From assembly GCA_946617655.1 (NCBI GenBank), contig CAMOKL010000001.1, positions 1 to 64,000 on the forward strand: 64,000 nt of DNA. Direction: 5' to 3'. Made by a program: the position numbers and the translations under genes. Source of the stretch: Anaeroplasma sp902783745 (GTDB lineage Bacteria > Bacillota_I > Bacilli_A > Acholeplasmatales > Anaeroplasmataceae). The notes beneath the pieces are model-generated. The model worked only from the letters and a program-made list of their open reading frames with translations. It was not told the DNA's origin and ran no database searches. Below, in pieces: positions 8,960 through 17,652 of the stretch (its first letter is position 1; each line of letters starts with the position of its first letter).

Positions 8960-9049
8960 AAGCATAGAAATTAGGTAAGGAAAATCAAGTATTAATTTAA
9001 TATTTTTCCATATTAATTAACGTATATTATTAAAACCAAGACCAAAAAA

Positions 9050-9071
9050 GCCTCAAAAAAGAGGCATTTTT
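9050..9071 (+). terminator. Rho-independent terminator
   Basis: Stem GCCTC (9050-9054) / GAGGC (9061-9065), extended by flanking A and T tracts, then ATTTTT. Confidence 0.75.
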
Positions 9072-9081
9072 AAAAATTATA

Positions 9082-9090
9082 TGATATAAT
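9082..9090 (+). promoter_or_regulatory. Extended -10 promoter of the small RNA
   Basis: TGATATAAT at 9082-9090; transcription would start near 9097. No reading frame follows before the terminator at 9204. Confidence 0.6.
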
Positions 9091-9096
9091 GTAGAT

Positions 9097-9204
9097 GGTT
9101 ATTTAAATATACAACCATTTTTACATAGTGAATGAACTATTCTTAATAGTTTATTCATAGAAGCTACTAAGGCAGAACGGGCTGGTAATCCATCTGCCTT
9201 TTTT
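9097..9204 (+). ncRNA. Candidate small structured RNA, about 108 nt
   Basis: It is bounded by a promoter (TATAAT 9085-9090) and a terminator (8-bp stem 9169-9176 with 9193-9200, then TTTTTT). Between them is a 13-bp hairpin with a three-base loop (9129-9141 with 9145-9157, one G-U pair) and a smaller hairpin near 9095-9118 (ATGGTT/AACCAT). No start codon with a ribosome site is present. It is not an SRP RNA (no GGAAGGAAGCAGC-type tetraloop), tmRNA or tRNA. It ends before the minus-strand pduL terminator, so it is a stand-alone unit. I cannot place it in a known class. Confidence 0.5.
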
Positions 9205-9212
9205 CGTATACT

Positions 9213-9262
9213 AAAAAAGCTGTGAAAACCTACTTTTTAAAAGTTAGGTTCTTTCACAGCTT
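9213..9262 (-). terminator. Terminator of pduL; copy of a dispersed 50-bp hairpin
   Basis: A long stem with GCTGTGAAA / TTTCACAGC outer arms and ACCTAACTTTT / AAAAAGTAGGT inner arms, ending on the minus strand in TTTTTT. A nearly identical sequence follows lon at 56275-56330. Confidence 0.8.
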
Positions 9263-9263
9263 C

Positions 9264-9851
9264 TTATTTTACTATTTCACCCTTAACGATACCCTTAACT
9301 GTACCTAATGCGGCCGCATTAGCCTCATCAGTATCTATATGCATCGCAAGTCTATAATTATCTGATACTCTTACTACAGTATCATCAAATAAAACTTTTC
9401 TTCCTGTATCGTTTAATACCTTAACGCAAACTATATCACCATTACTAACACCAAAAGCTTTCGCATCATTTGGTGTCATATGGATATGACGCTTTGCGAT
9501 AATTACACCAGAAGATAATTTTATTTCATTTCCATTATCAGGATTAATAATTGTAACACCAGGAGTATCTAATAGATCACCAGATTCTCTTACAGGGGCA
9601 GAAATACCAATTGATCTTGCATCAGTGATTGATAATTCTACTTGGTCTTTATCTCTTGTTGGTCCTAAAATAGAACATTTAAGGCTTCCTTTAGGTCCTT
9701 TTACAATAACTCGTTGACATGAAGCGAATTGTCCTGGCTGTGAAAGCCAAGCTCTTGGTACTAATTCAAATCCCTTACCAAATAATTTTTCTAAGGTATC
9801 TTTAGTAACATGTACATGTCTTGCACTTGTTTCTATCATGAAATCTGCCAT
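9264..9851 (-). CDS. pduL: Phosphate propanoyltransferase / phosphotransacetylase PduL
   Basis: 195-residue zinc enzyme that exchanges CoA for phosphate on acetyl- or propanoyl-CoA, giving acyl phosphate for ATP formation by acetate kinase. It has the two family motifs SARHVHV (H12, H14) and KRHIHM (H122, H124), and the sequences QPGQFA and GPTRDKDQVELS of PduL. There is no N-terminal encapsulation peptide and no microcompartment gene nearby, so it is probably the free housekeeping phosphotransacetylase acting after PFL. The ribosome site AGAGGTTAG precedes the ATG. It lies 10 bp after coaD on the same strand and is probably co-transcribed with it. Confidence 0.92.
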   Translation of the reverse strand: MADFMIETSARHVHVTKDTLEKLFGKGFELVPRAWLSQPGQFASCQRVIVKGPKGSLKCSILGPTRDKDQVELSITDARSIGISAPVRESGDLLDTPGVTIINPDNGNEIKLSSGVIIAKRHIHMTPNDAKAFGVSNGDIVCVKVLNDTGRKVLFDDTVVRVSDNYRLAMHIDTDEANAAALGTVKGIVKGEIVK

Positions 9852-9861
9852 ATCTAACCTC

Positions 9862-10347
9862 TTACTTATTAGTTTTGAATTTTAATACAACTTCATCTAA
9901 TATTTCTTTTGGTACATATTTTTTAATATCAACACCAAAAGTAACAAGCTCTTTTATTGCAGAAGAAGATACGAATTGATTTTTAGATGTTGGCATCATT
10001 AATATAGTTTCAACATCAGGATAAATATCACGGTTATATTGGAATAGTGAGAATTCTGATTCATAATCACTATAATTTCTCATACCTCTTACAATAACAT
10101 TGATATTATTTTCTTTACAATAATTAACAACAAGTCCACTATAATCCTTAACAATGACATTAGGTAATTGCTTACAAACCTTTTTTGCCATTAAAACTCT
10201 TTCTTCAATACTAAATGCTGGATGCTTAAACATGTTATAAGAAACTAATACATGTACCTCATCAAACATTTTAGAAATTCTTCTTATTATATCTAAATGA
10301 CCATTAGACATTGGATCAAAAGAACCAGGGTATACACATTTTGTCAT
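9862..10347 (-). CDS. coaD: Phosphopantetheine adenylyltransferase
   Basis: 161 residues, the usual CoaD length. Catalyses ATP + 4'-phosphopantetheine to dephospho-CoA, the fourth step of CoA synthesis, in the cytosol. It opens with YPGSFDPMSNGHLDII, where SNGH is the nucleotidyltransferase HxGH-type motif (residues 14-17), and ends with the SSSAIKE form of the ISSTxxR motif. The start was moved from an in-frame codon at 10383 to the ATG at 10347 because TAGGAGGC lies directly before it and homologues begin there. It is the first gene of a coaD-pduL pair, a sensible pairing of CoA synthesis and CoA-ester use. Confidence 0.95.
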   Translation of the reverse strand: MTKCVYPGSFDPMSNGHLDIIRRISKMFDEVHVLVSYNMFKHPAFSIEERVLMAKKVCKQLPNVIVKDYSGLVVNYCKENNINVIVRGMRNYSDYESEFSLFQYNRDIYPDVETILMMPTSKNQFVSSSAIKELVTFGVDIKKYVPKEILDEVVLKFKTNK

Positions 10348-10416
10348 AGTATGCCTCCTAAAACGTATTTTATTATATAACAATTATTATTTTTTGTCAT
10401 TAAAAATATTAAAACA

Positions 10417-10425
10417 TGGTATAAT
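10417..10425 (+). promoter_or_regulatory. Extended -10 promoter of the PAT-like gene
   Basis: TGGTATAAT at 10417-10425, 41 bp before the ATG at 10467. Confidence 0.6.
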
Positions 10426-10466
10426 AAATACGTATTTTTTAATTTAAATTAAAAGAGGTTTATATT

Positions 10467-10991
10467 ATGGTAAGAGATTTAGTAGATAGCGATATAATTG
10501 AAGTAACAGATATATATAATTATTATGTAAAAAATTCAACTGCAACATTTGATGAAGATATATTATCATATGATCAATTTAAAAATAGATGTGATGTCGT
10601 AAGAGCAATTTATCCATTCTTAGTTTATGAAGAAGATGGACAAATATTAGGATATGCATATCTTAATAAATTTTCCTTACGTACAGCCTATCGCTTTACT
10701 GCAGATTTATCTATTTATATAAGACATGATTATTTAGGTAAAGGAATTGGTGAGATACTATATAAAAGATTAGAAGCTAAAGCTATTAATATGGGAATAA
10801 GAAATATAGTATCTATAATTACATCATCAAATCAAGAATCTATTAAATTTCATACTAAAATGGGATTTTTAGTAGATGGAATTATGAAAAACTTTGGATA
10901 TAAGAATAATTTATGGTTAGGCGTATATTATATGTCTAAAAACATTAATCCATTTGATGAAAATCCAAAGATTTATAAATATGAAGGATAA
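10467..10991 (+). CDS. GNAT acetyltransferase of the phosphinothricin/methionine sulfoximine type
   Basis: 174 residues. The opening (VRDLVDSDIIEVTDIYNYYV) and the sequence order of PAT/MnaT enzymes are recognisable, with the acetyl-CoA loop DYLGKGIGEILYKRL (about residues 91-105) and the C-terminal KMGFLVDGIMKNFGYK...LWLGVYYM. Family members N-acetylate phosphinothricin, methionine sulfoximine or related amino acid analogues, giving resistance or detoxification; the true substrate here is unknown. AAAGAGGTT lies before the ATG. It is followed within 60 bp by the rdgB promoter and stands divergent to coaD. Confidence 0.85.
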   Translation: MVRDLVDSDIIEVTDIYNYYVKNSTATFDEDILSYDQFKNRCDVVRAIYPFLVYEEDGQILGYAYLNKFSLRTAYRFTADLSIYIRHDYLGKGIGEILYKRLEAKAINMGIRNIVSIITSSNQESIKFHTKMGFLVDGIMKNFGYKNNLWLGVYYMSKNINPFDENPKIYKYEG

Positions 10992-11026
10992 TTTAATAAT
11001 TTTATTATTAAAATATAAAAATATAG

Positions 11027-11032
11027 TATAAT
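11027..11032 (+). promoter_or_regulatory. -10 element before rdgB
   Basis: TATAAT at 11027-11032, 16 bp before the ATG at 11049; there is room only for a very short leader holding the GGGTGAT site. Confidence 0.45.
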
Positions 11033-11048
11033 TAAATTGGGTGATAAA

Positions 11049-11642
11049 ATGAAAACAATAGTTATTGCAACAAACAACAAAAACAAAGTTTATGAATTTA
11101 AATCATTACTTGGAAATAGTGATATTGAATTTAAGACTTTAAAAGAAATTGGATATGATAAAGATATAGTAGAAGATGGAAAAACATTTATTGAAAATGC
11201 ATATATTAAAGCATCTACTGTAGCACGTGACTTAGGTTTAATTGCAATAGCTGATGATTCAGGATTGTCTTGTGATGGACTAAATGGGGAGCCTGGTATT
11301 TATTCTGCAAGATATGCAGGTACACATAACGATAAAGATAATAATGAATTATTAATAAAAAATCTTAAAAATATAGAAAATAGAAATGCACATTATACTT
11401 GCGCAATCTCTTTATGCTATCCTGATGGAAAACATATAGAAGTTGAAGAATATTGCTATGGAATAATACATGATATTCCTAAGGGTAGTAATGGATTTGG
11501 ATATGACCCATACTTTTATATTCCCGAGTTTGGGGCAACTTTTGCAGAAGTACCTTTAGAAAAGAAAAATACTATATCACATAGAAGTAAGGCAATTAAA
11601 GCCTTAAAGGAAAAGATAAATGAAGATTTTACTATTAAGTGA
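11049..11642 (+). CDS. rdgB: XTP/dITP pyrophosphatase (RdgB/HAM1)
   Basis: 197-residue house-cleaning enzyme hydrolysing non-canonical purine triphosphates (XTP, dITP, ITP) to monophosphate and pyrophosphate. Signatures: IATNNKNKVYEF at the N-terminus, IADDSGLSCDGLNGEPGIYSARYAG in the middle (metal-binding Asp pair, split over about residues 65-90), GFGYDP, and SHRSKA near the end. The upstream TTG at 11037 is rejected because the GGGTGAT ribosome site follows it. It overlaps yfcE by 23 bp, as in many Bacillota where these two genes are paired. Confidence 0.95.
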   Translation: MKTIVIATNNKNKVYEFKSLLGNSDIEFKTLKEIGYDKDIVEDGKTFIENAYIKASTVARDLGLIAIADDSGLSCDGLNGEPGIYSARYAGTHNDKDNNELLIKNLKNIENRNAHYTCAISLCYPDGKHIEVEEYCYGIIHDIPKGSNGFGYDPYFYIPEFGATFAEVPLEKKNTISHRSKAIKALKEKINEDFTIK

Positions 11643-12066
11643 TAACCATAACTCTCACATTGACTTAGATCTTTTAAGCTATGATTTAGTCATACATTGT
11701 GGGGATTATGGACTTGAGAGGGAATATCTAGAAAAAAATAATGTTAAATATGTAAGGGGAAACTGTGATTATATAGGACCTAAGGAGATAACATTAGAAT
11801 TCAATGGAAAAAAGATATATGTAATACATGGAGATATCTATAATGTTAAATACAATCTTCAAAGATTAATATATCGTTCAATGGAACAAAATGTGGATTA
11901 TACAATATTTGGACATACACATATTCCAAATATGGTAGTACATGATAATATTACATTAATAAATCCAGGCGCTTTTAAAGATGGATATTATGCTGTAATA
12001 GAAGATGATTATGTAACATTTTATTTAAATAATACTATTTATAAGAAATTTAAAACAAGTTGGTGA
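11620..12066 (+). CDS. yfcE: YfcE/YsnB-type metallophosphoesterase
   Basis: 148 residues, a minimal calcineurin-like phosphoesterase with two metal ions. The metal ligands lie in SDNHN (residues 7-11), HCGDYG, RGNCD, VIHGD and GHTHIP, in the standard order, followed by INPGA. It is a phosphodiesterase of unknown physiological substrate. It begins inside rdgB (23-bp overlap) with AAAGGAAAAG upstream and stops with TGA five bases before the next gene, so rdgB, yfcE and the following large gene form one transcription unit. Confidence 0.92.
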   Translation: MKILLLSDNHNSHIDLDLLSYDLVIHCGDYGLEREYLEKNNVKYVRGNCDYIGPKEITLEFNGKKIYVIHGDIYNVKYNLQRLIYRSMEQNVDYTIFGHTHIPNMVVHDNITLINPGAFKDGYYAVIEDDYVTFYLNNTIYKKFKTSW

Positions 12067-12070
12067 TAAT

Positions 12071-15000
12071 TTGTCTAAGCTTGACTTAAACGAGATTATG
12101 AATCTCGATTCTTCTAAATCATCAATTAAAAAAATAGATTTATTTTTAGAAGATAAAATTAAAAATTCATATGAATATATAAAAGCTTTAAGTATAAAGG
12201 CAATTATTACCTATAACCTAGGTGAGGTAGGAGAAGCATTAAAGCTTCTTTTTAACTATGTTTCTGAATTTAAGACACTAGAGGATTCTAGTGTCATTAC
12301 TATTTGTGATGCGATTATTTTAATATGTCTTAAAATAAAAAGATATGATCAGGTTGAAAAATATATAGAAATTAAAAAAGAATATCTACCTATATCAAGA
12401 TCTGATTTATACTTAAAAGATAAAATAAGCTTATATCTTGCACAAGACCAAAAGGATCTTGCAATGGATGTATTAAAAAGATATTTACAAGATAATTTAG
12501 TAAAAGAAGAAGCTATTTGGGCAAAAAGAGAATTATCTAATATTTACTTTTTAAAGCATGATTTTGATTCATTTCTAATTCTTGCAAATGAGCTTAAGGA
12601 TTATTATACTGAAACATTAAATAAAAATAAATACGAAGAAATAGTTATAAGAATATTTAAATCATATATTGAAATTAATGACTATATAAGAGTTATTAAT
12701 GAATATAATAATTATGATATTAAATCATTTAATGATGATAATAAGCTTTATATGGCATCATTTATCATTGAATCATTTATGAATTCAAATGATTATAAAA
12801 AGGCTTCAATTATTGAAAGTAATTATATAGATTATATAAATGATTCATATATAGATGCATCTATTTCATTTATTTTAGCTGCAACTAAAATATATGAATT
12901 CACAAATTCAATAAGTATAATAAATGATTATAATGAAAAGCTTAAGCATTTTTATCAATTAAAAGAACCAATTAAAAAAGAAGATGCTAAAAGAAAAAAA
13001 GAAGAAGAAAAACTATCTGATATAAAGGTTCCTATAATTAGAAAAAAGAATACTTTAACTAATGAAAATAGTATTATTGAATCAAGAAGTGTTATTATTA
13101 ATAAACCACAAAATGAATTAGTTAATGTAGTTAAAAATTATAAGAATATTTATGTATCTCCTATATATAAGAAGATATCTTTATGTATGGAAGAAATTAA
13201 TAAAATTGATTCATCACTAAAATTTAGAGAAGTGTTAAGATTATCTTTAATATATATTTCTAAAATATTTCCAATTGAAGAAGCATATTTATTAGTTTTA
13301 AATCATAAATATTATGGCTTCCATTATAAAAAAGAAAGATTATATGATAAAAAATTAGAATATGATGATCTAACAAATACATGTAATCTATATTCTTTAG
13401 AAAAGAATAAAGAATGCTTTAGAGATAGTACTGATATGACTTATAATAGGGATATTATTACTAAAGAAGAATATATGGATGATACTTTTGTATATTCATT
13501 CCCACTAAATAATAGTCTTGAAACATATGCATCATTATCATTTATTAGTAAAAATGATTTTATGAATGAAGATATGGCATATGAAGGAATAAAAATATTA
13601 ATTAATTTAATTAATAAAAGCTTACTTTATTCTATAGATAAAGATGATTTTGAATTATCAAATAAGAAATTATTATTCTTATATCAAAATAATAAAGATG
13701 GTATTAAAGAAATGCATGATAATCAAATTCATTTATCTAAAAGAGCATGTGAAATATTAGGACTATTACCTGATATTACATTAGATGATTTTTATATGAA
13801 TATGTCATCTATTGATGTTATGGAATATAAACAGGCTTTAGCAAAAATATATAATTTAGGCTTAAATGATGTTAAGGTTGAATATAAATATAGAACAAAA
13901 GATAAAGAAATTGATGTAAAAGAAGAAATGCATCATTTAGAAATAGATGGTGTTATTTATATTATGAGTATGGTATCTGATGTTTCTCGTGTTCAAAATA
14001 TGATTGGGGAAGCTATGAATTTAGCATATACTAATCCCTTAACACATCTTAATACTGAAATTAGATTATTAAAGGATTTAGATCAAGCATATAGAGATAA
14101 TCAAGGATTTTATTTATATGCAATGTCTATATATGATATTAAATTCTTTGAGGATTTATATGGATTTAATTTTAAGCAACAAATTATTTATAATGCTGCA
14201 CAGTATTTATCTGATATTTTAGAAGTAGAATTTAATTCTAGTCTTTATTATTGTTTTAATGAAGAATATGTAATAATGATAAAAGAATTAAATGATAAGA
14301 GATTAGCTTTATCTAAGATTAAAGGATTTATAGAAAAGCTAAGAAATAAATTTAATCAAAAATCTATACGTGCTAAGGTTTATTTTGATGTAGGTATTTA
14401 TAAGCATCAAGCTGGTGCTAAATTAAATAATACTTATGATTTTATTACAAGAGTAAATGAAGCGTTATCTGATTCTAGGACTATTAAGTCAAGAGAAGAT
14501 CACATATCTTTTTATAATGGAGATAAAAATAAGGAATTGTTTAGAGAAAAGCAATTAGTTGTTGATATTAGTGAAGCTATGGATATGGGTAGAATCGCAA
14601 CATATTATCAACAAATTGTAGATATAGTAGAATCTTCAGTTTATGGATATTATGTTACATTTAATCTTGAATCTAGAGAAACAACATATGAAAATATGAT
14701 GATTGTTGCGAAAAGAAAAGGTATTATACAAGAACTTGAGAAGCATATAGTATACCAATTATTCCATGAGCTTAAGGTTTTATGGGATCAAAATAAATGT
14801 AAAATTAATGTTTTTATAAATATTAGTGATGATACTATTGATAATAAATTTTATGAATTTATTAAAACCCAACAGCATTTCTTTAGGATAGATCCTAAAA
14901 ATATATCTTTAATTGTATCTTCAGGTAATAACGTAGTATTTAGAGCGTTAAGAGAAGAAGGTTATAAGATTTGTACTAAGGATATAATGGATATTTATAG

Positions 15001-15226
15001 AAATAATTGTGATTATTTCTTATATGATTATCATTTAGTTACTGATGAATCTATAAATGAGGTTAAAAATTTATGTAAGGTTCATCATGTAAGAATGATT
15101 TTAAATGGAGTTATGAAGGCTGATATGCCTATGATTAGAGAAAATAAATATGATCTATTCATAGGAGATGAGGTTTATAAGAAGAAGGTTAGAATATCTG
15201 ATATTATATTAAAGCTTAAAAGGTAA
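12071..15226 (+). CDS. TPR-GAF-PAS-GGDEF-EAL-like protein without catalytic motifs
   Basis: 1051 residues, TTG start with GGTGAT upstream. Residues about 35-290 are helical TPR-like repeats; 295-330 is a Lys/Glu linker; 370-525 resembles a GAF domain; 535-640 a PAS domain; 645-815 has the fold pattern of GGDEF; 820-1045 that of EAL. The GGDEF active loop reads CFNEEY (728-733). In the EAL half the EAL position reads GYYVTF (859-864), and the DDFGxG and AEGVET sites are also lost. It is therefore expected neither to make nor to cleave c-di-GMP; it could still bind a nucleotide or act as a scaffold. It is soluble, with no membrane segment. It follows yfcE after 4 bp. Domain calls in the C-terminal half come from pattern order, not from motifs, and are moderately sure. 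Confidence 0.7.
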   Translation: MSKLDLNEIMNLDSSKSSIKKIDLFLEDKIKNSYEYIKALSIKAIITYNLGEVGEALKLLFNYVSEFKTLEDSSVITICDAIILICLKIKRYDQVEKYIEIKKEYLPISRSDLYLKDKISLYLAQDQKDLAMDVLKRYLQDNLVKEEAIWAKRELSNIYFLKHDFDSFLILANELKDYYTETLNKNKYEEIVIRIFKSYIEINDYIRVINEYNNYDIKSFNDDNKLYMASFIIESFMNSNDYKKASIIESNYIDYINDSYIDASISFILAATKIYEFTNSISIINDYNEKLKHFYQLKEPIKKEDAKRKKEEEKLSDIKVPIIRKKNTLTNENSIIESRSVIINKPQNELVNVVKNYKNIYVSPIYKKISLCMEEINKIDSSLKFREVLRLSLIYISKIFPIEEAYLLVLNHKYYGFHYKKERLYDKKLEYDDLTNTCNLYSLEKNKECFRDSTDMTYNRDIITKEEYMDDTFVYSFPLNNSLETYASLSFISKNDFMNEDMAYEGIKILINLINKSLLYSIDKDDFELSNKKLLFLYQNNKDGIKEMHDNQIHLSKRACEILGLLPDITLDDFYMNMSSIDVMEYKQALAKIYNLGLNDVKVEYKYRTKDKEIDVKEEMHHLEIDGVIYIMSMVSDVSRVQNMIGEAMNLAYTNPLTHLNTEIRLLKDLDQAYRDNQGFYLYAMSIYDIKFFEDLYGFNFKQQIIYNAAQYLSDILEVEFNSSLYYCFNEEYVIMIKELNDKRLALSKIKGFIEKLRNKFNQKSIRAKVYFDVGIYKHQAGAKLNNTYDFITRVNEALSDSRTIKSREDHISFYNGDKNKELFREKQLVVDISEAMDMGRIATYYQQIVDIVESSVYGYYVTFNLESRETTYENMMIVAKRKGIIQELEKHIVYQLFHELKVLWDQNKCKINVFINISDDTIDNKFYEFIKTQQHFFRIDPKNISLIVSSGNNVVFRALREEGYKICTKDIMDIYRNNCDYFLYDYHLVTDESINEVKNLCKVHHVRMILNGVMKADMPMIRENKYDLFIGDEVYKKKVRISDIILKLKR

Positions 15227-15267
15227 TTCCTAAAATAAATTTTCTTTAAAATAAACATAGTTTATTG

Positions 15268-15273
15268 TATAAT
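15268..15273 (+). promoter_or_regulatory. -10 element of the proBAC operon
   Basis: TATAAT at 15268-15273, 20 bp before the proB ATG; the AAGAGGTTT ribosome site lies between. Confidence 0.5.
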
Positions 15274-15292
15274 TCTTTTAAGAGGTTTTTAT

Positions 15293-16441
15293 ATGAGAAA
15301 TTTTAAGAAAGTAAAAAGAGTAATAATTAAAATAGGTTCATCAAGTATTACTGATATTAAACTTGGTATTAAAACTGACGTTTTAGATAATATTATGAAG
15401 ATGGCCTATGAATTAAGTAAGAATAAAATTTCATTAACTATTGTTACATCAGGCGCTATTGCGGCAGGTATGCATGAACTTGGATTTGAAGAAAAACCGA
15501 ATGTTTTATCTTTAAAGCAGGCTTGCGCATCTGTTGGTCAAGCAAAGCTTATGGAAGCATATTCTAATTCCGCAAAGAAATATGGTTTAATTTGTGGACA
15601 AATACTTGTTTCTCATGATGATTTTGGTATTAGAAAAAGAACTAATTTATTATCAAATACCTTAGATTCTATGATTAATAATGGAATAATTCCTATTATT
15701 AATGAAAATGATACATTAGCTGTTGAAGAAATTAAGGTTGGAGATAATGATACATTATCAAGCTATGTTGCGCCAATGATATCTGCAGATTTATTAATTT
15801 TATTCTCAGATATAGATGGACTATATGATAAAAACCCGAAGGTTTATGATGATGCTAAATTAATTTCTGTTGTAGAAAAAATAGATAAAAAAATTGTATC
15901 TTATGCTGGTGGTGTTACATCAAGTGTAGGTACTGGTGGTATGGCAACTAAAATTAATGCGGCATTAATTTCAACAAGTGCTGGTTGTAATATGCTAATA
16001 TGTAATTCAAATAGAATTGGTGATTTATTAGATATTATAAAAGGTGAAGAAATTGGTACTTTATTCTTATCTAACAAGAATGCAATTTCATCTAAGGAGC
16101 ATTGGATGATTTTTACATCTAATTCTTATGGAGATATTATTGTTGATTCTGGATTAGAAGAAGCTTTAAAGGTAAAAAAGGTTTCTATATTATCAAAGGG
16201 TATTAAGGAAATAAAAGGCCAATTTTTAGATAATAAAGTTATAAATATTAAGAATGAAAAAGGTCAAATAATTGCGAAAGGTGTAACTAATTATTCTAGT
16301 GAAGATATTTTAAAAATAATTGGTCATGACTCTAAAGATATTGATACTATCTTAGGCAAGAAGAATTTAAAGCCTGAAGTAATTCACGCAAATAAAATGG
16401 TTGTATTAAGGAATGATTTATATGGAAGAACTATTAAGTAA
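15293..16441 (+). CDS. proB: Glutamate 5-kinase
   Basis: 382 residues. Phosphorylates glutamate at the gamma carboxyl, the first step of proline synthesis. The amino acid kinase domain is visible from VIIKIGSSSIT (about 10-20) through TSGAIAAGM, INENDTLAVEEI, GDNDTLSSYVA and VGTGGMATKINAA; a C-terminal PUA domain follows (about 280-375). Length and order match ProB. The AAGAGG site is in place. It overlaps proA by 20 bp and is the first gene of proBAC. In this family the N-terminal domain is feedback-inhibited by proline. Confidence 0.95.
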   Translation: MRNFKKVKRVIIKIGSSSITDIKLGIKTDVLDNIMKMAYELSKNKISLTIVTSGAIAAGMHELGFEEKPNVLSLKQACASVGQAKLMEAYSNSAKKYGLICGQILVSHDDFGIRKRTNLLSNTLDSMINNGIIPIINENDTLAVEEIKVGDNDTLSSYVAPMISADLLILFSDIDGLYDKNPKVYDDAKLISVVEKIDKKIVSYAGGVTSSVGTGGMATKINAALISTSAGCNMLICNSNRIGDLLDIIKGEEIGTLFLSNKNAISSKEHWMIFTSNSYGDIIVDSGLEEALKVKKVSILSKGIKEIKGQFLDNKVINIKNEKGQIIAKGVTNYSSEDILKIIGHDSKDIDTILGKKNLKPEVIHANKMVVLRNDLYGRTIK

Positions 16442-17651
16442 ATGTAAAGAGGCTTCTAAAAAGCTACAGCTATTAACTGAAGATGATGTTAATAAATGCC
16501 TTTTAAATATTAAAGATGCTTTAATTAAAAATAAAGATTTTATTTTAAAAGAAAACCAAAAGGATATTAATAACGCAAAAGGTGTTATTAAGGATTCAAT
16601 GATTGATAGATTAACTCTAAATGATAAAAGAATTTTAGCTTTAGCATCATCAATTGATGATGTAATTAGCTTACCTTTTTATCCTGGTGAGGTTATTGAA
16701 GAAATAAAAAGACCAAATGGACTTTTAATAAAGAAGGTTAGAGTACCTTTTGGTGTTATTGCATCTATATTTGAATCAAGACCTAATGTTTCTGTAGATA
16801 TTTCAGTATTAGGATTAAAAACATTAAATGCAGTAGTATTAAAAGGCGGAAAAGAAGCTATTAATACTAATATAGCTTTATGTAAGGTTATGCGTGATGC
16901 AATAAAGGATATAGTAGATCCTCATGTTATTACATTAATTGAATCAACAAATAGAGAAGATACTAATAAGCTTTTAACTATGAAGGATTATATTGATCTA
17001 ATGATTCCAAGAGGAAGCAAGGGATTAATAAAATATGTAGTTGAAAATGCTAAGATACCATATATTGAAACAGGTGCAGGTAATTGTCATTTATATGTAC
17101 ATAAGATGGCAAATATTGATATGGCATTAAATGTTATTGTTAATGCTAAAGTTCAGCGTCCATCTGTTTGTAATGCTATTGAAAATATTTTAGTTGATAA
17201 GGAAATAGCTAGAGATTTCTTACCAAAGCTAAAAGAAACATTAGATAAATATAATGTTGAGATTAGAGGATGCGATTATACATCATCTATTATTGATTGC
17301 ATAAAAGCTTCAGAAGATGATTTTTATGAAGAATATAATGATTATATTGTAGCTGTTAAGGTTGTTAATTCATTAGATGAAGCAATTAATCATATTAACA
17401 TTCATTCAACAAAGCATAGTGAAGCAATAATAACAGAAGATGATTATGCTGCAGCAAGATTCTTAAATGAAATTGATTCTGCATGCTTGTATCATAACGC
17501 ATCAACTAGATTTACTGATGGTGGAGAATTTGGATTTGGTGCTGAAATTGGTATTTCAACAACAAAGCTTCACGCAAGAGGTCCTATGGGGCTTAAAGAG
17601 ATTACAACATATAAGTATAAGATTTATGGAAAAGGACAGGTAAGAGAATAA
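16422..17651 (+). CDS. proA: Glutamate-5-semialdehyde dehydrogenase (gamma-glutamyl phosphate reductase)
   Basis: 409 residues, aldehyde dehydrogenase fold. Reduces gamma-glutamyl phosphate with NADPH to glutamate semialdehyde. Recognisable segments: VPFGVIASIFESRPNV, LKGGKEAINTN, IPRGSKGLI, ETGAGNCHLYVH, and the catalytic cysteine in RPSVCNAIEN (C250). The C-terminal FGFGAEIGISTTKLHARGPM is characteristic. ATG at 16422 was preferred to ATG at 16413 since AAGGA (16408-16412) has proper spacing only to the later one. It is translationally coupled to proB by overlap and ends one base before proC. Confidence 0.95.
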   Translation: MEELLSKCKEASKKLQLLTEDDVNKCLLNIKDALIKNKDFILKENQKDINNAKGVIKDSMIDRLTLNDKRILALASSIDDVISLPFYPGEVIEEIKRPNGLLIKKVRVPFGVIASIFESRPNVSVDISVLGLKTLNAVVLKGGKEAINTNIALCKVMRDAIKDIVDPHVITLIESTNREDTNKLLTMKDYIDLMIPRGSKGLIKYVVENAKIPYIETGAGNCHLYVHKMANIDMALNVIVNAKVQRPSVCNAIENILVDKEIARDFLPKLKETLDKYNVEIRGCDYTSSIIDCIKASEDDFYEEYNDYIVAVKVVNSLDEAINHINIHSTKHSEAIITEDDYAAARFLNEIDSACLYHNASTRFTDGGEFGFGAEIGISTTKLHARGPMGLKEITTYKYKIYGKGQVRE

Positions 17652-17652
17652 T

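Noticed and set aside
9097..9204. SRP (4.5S) RNA
   Set aside because: GAAGCTACTAAGGCAGA looks a little like the SRP core, but the GGAAGGAAGCAGC loop region is missing.
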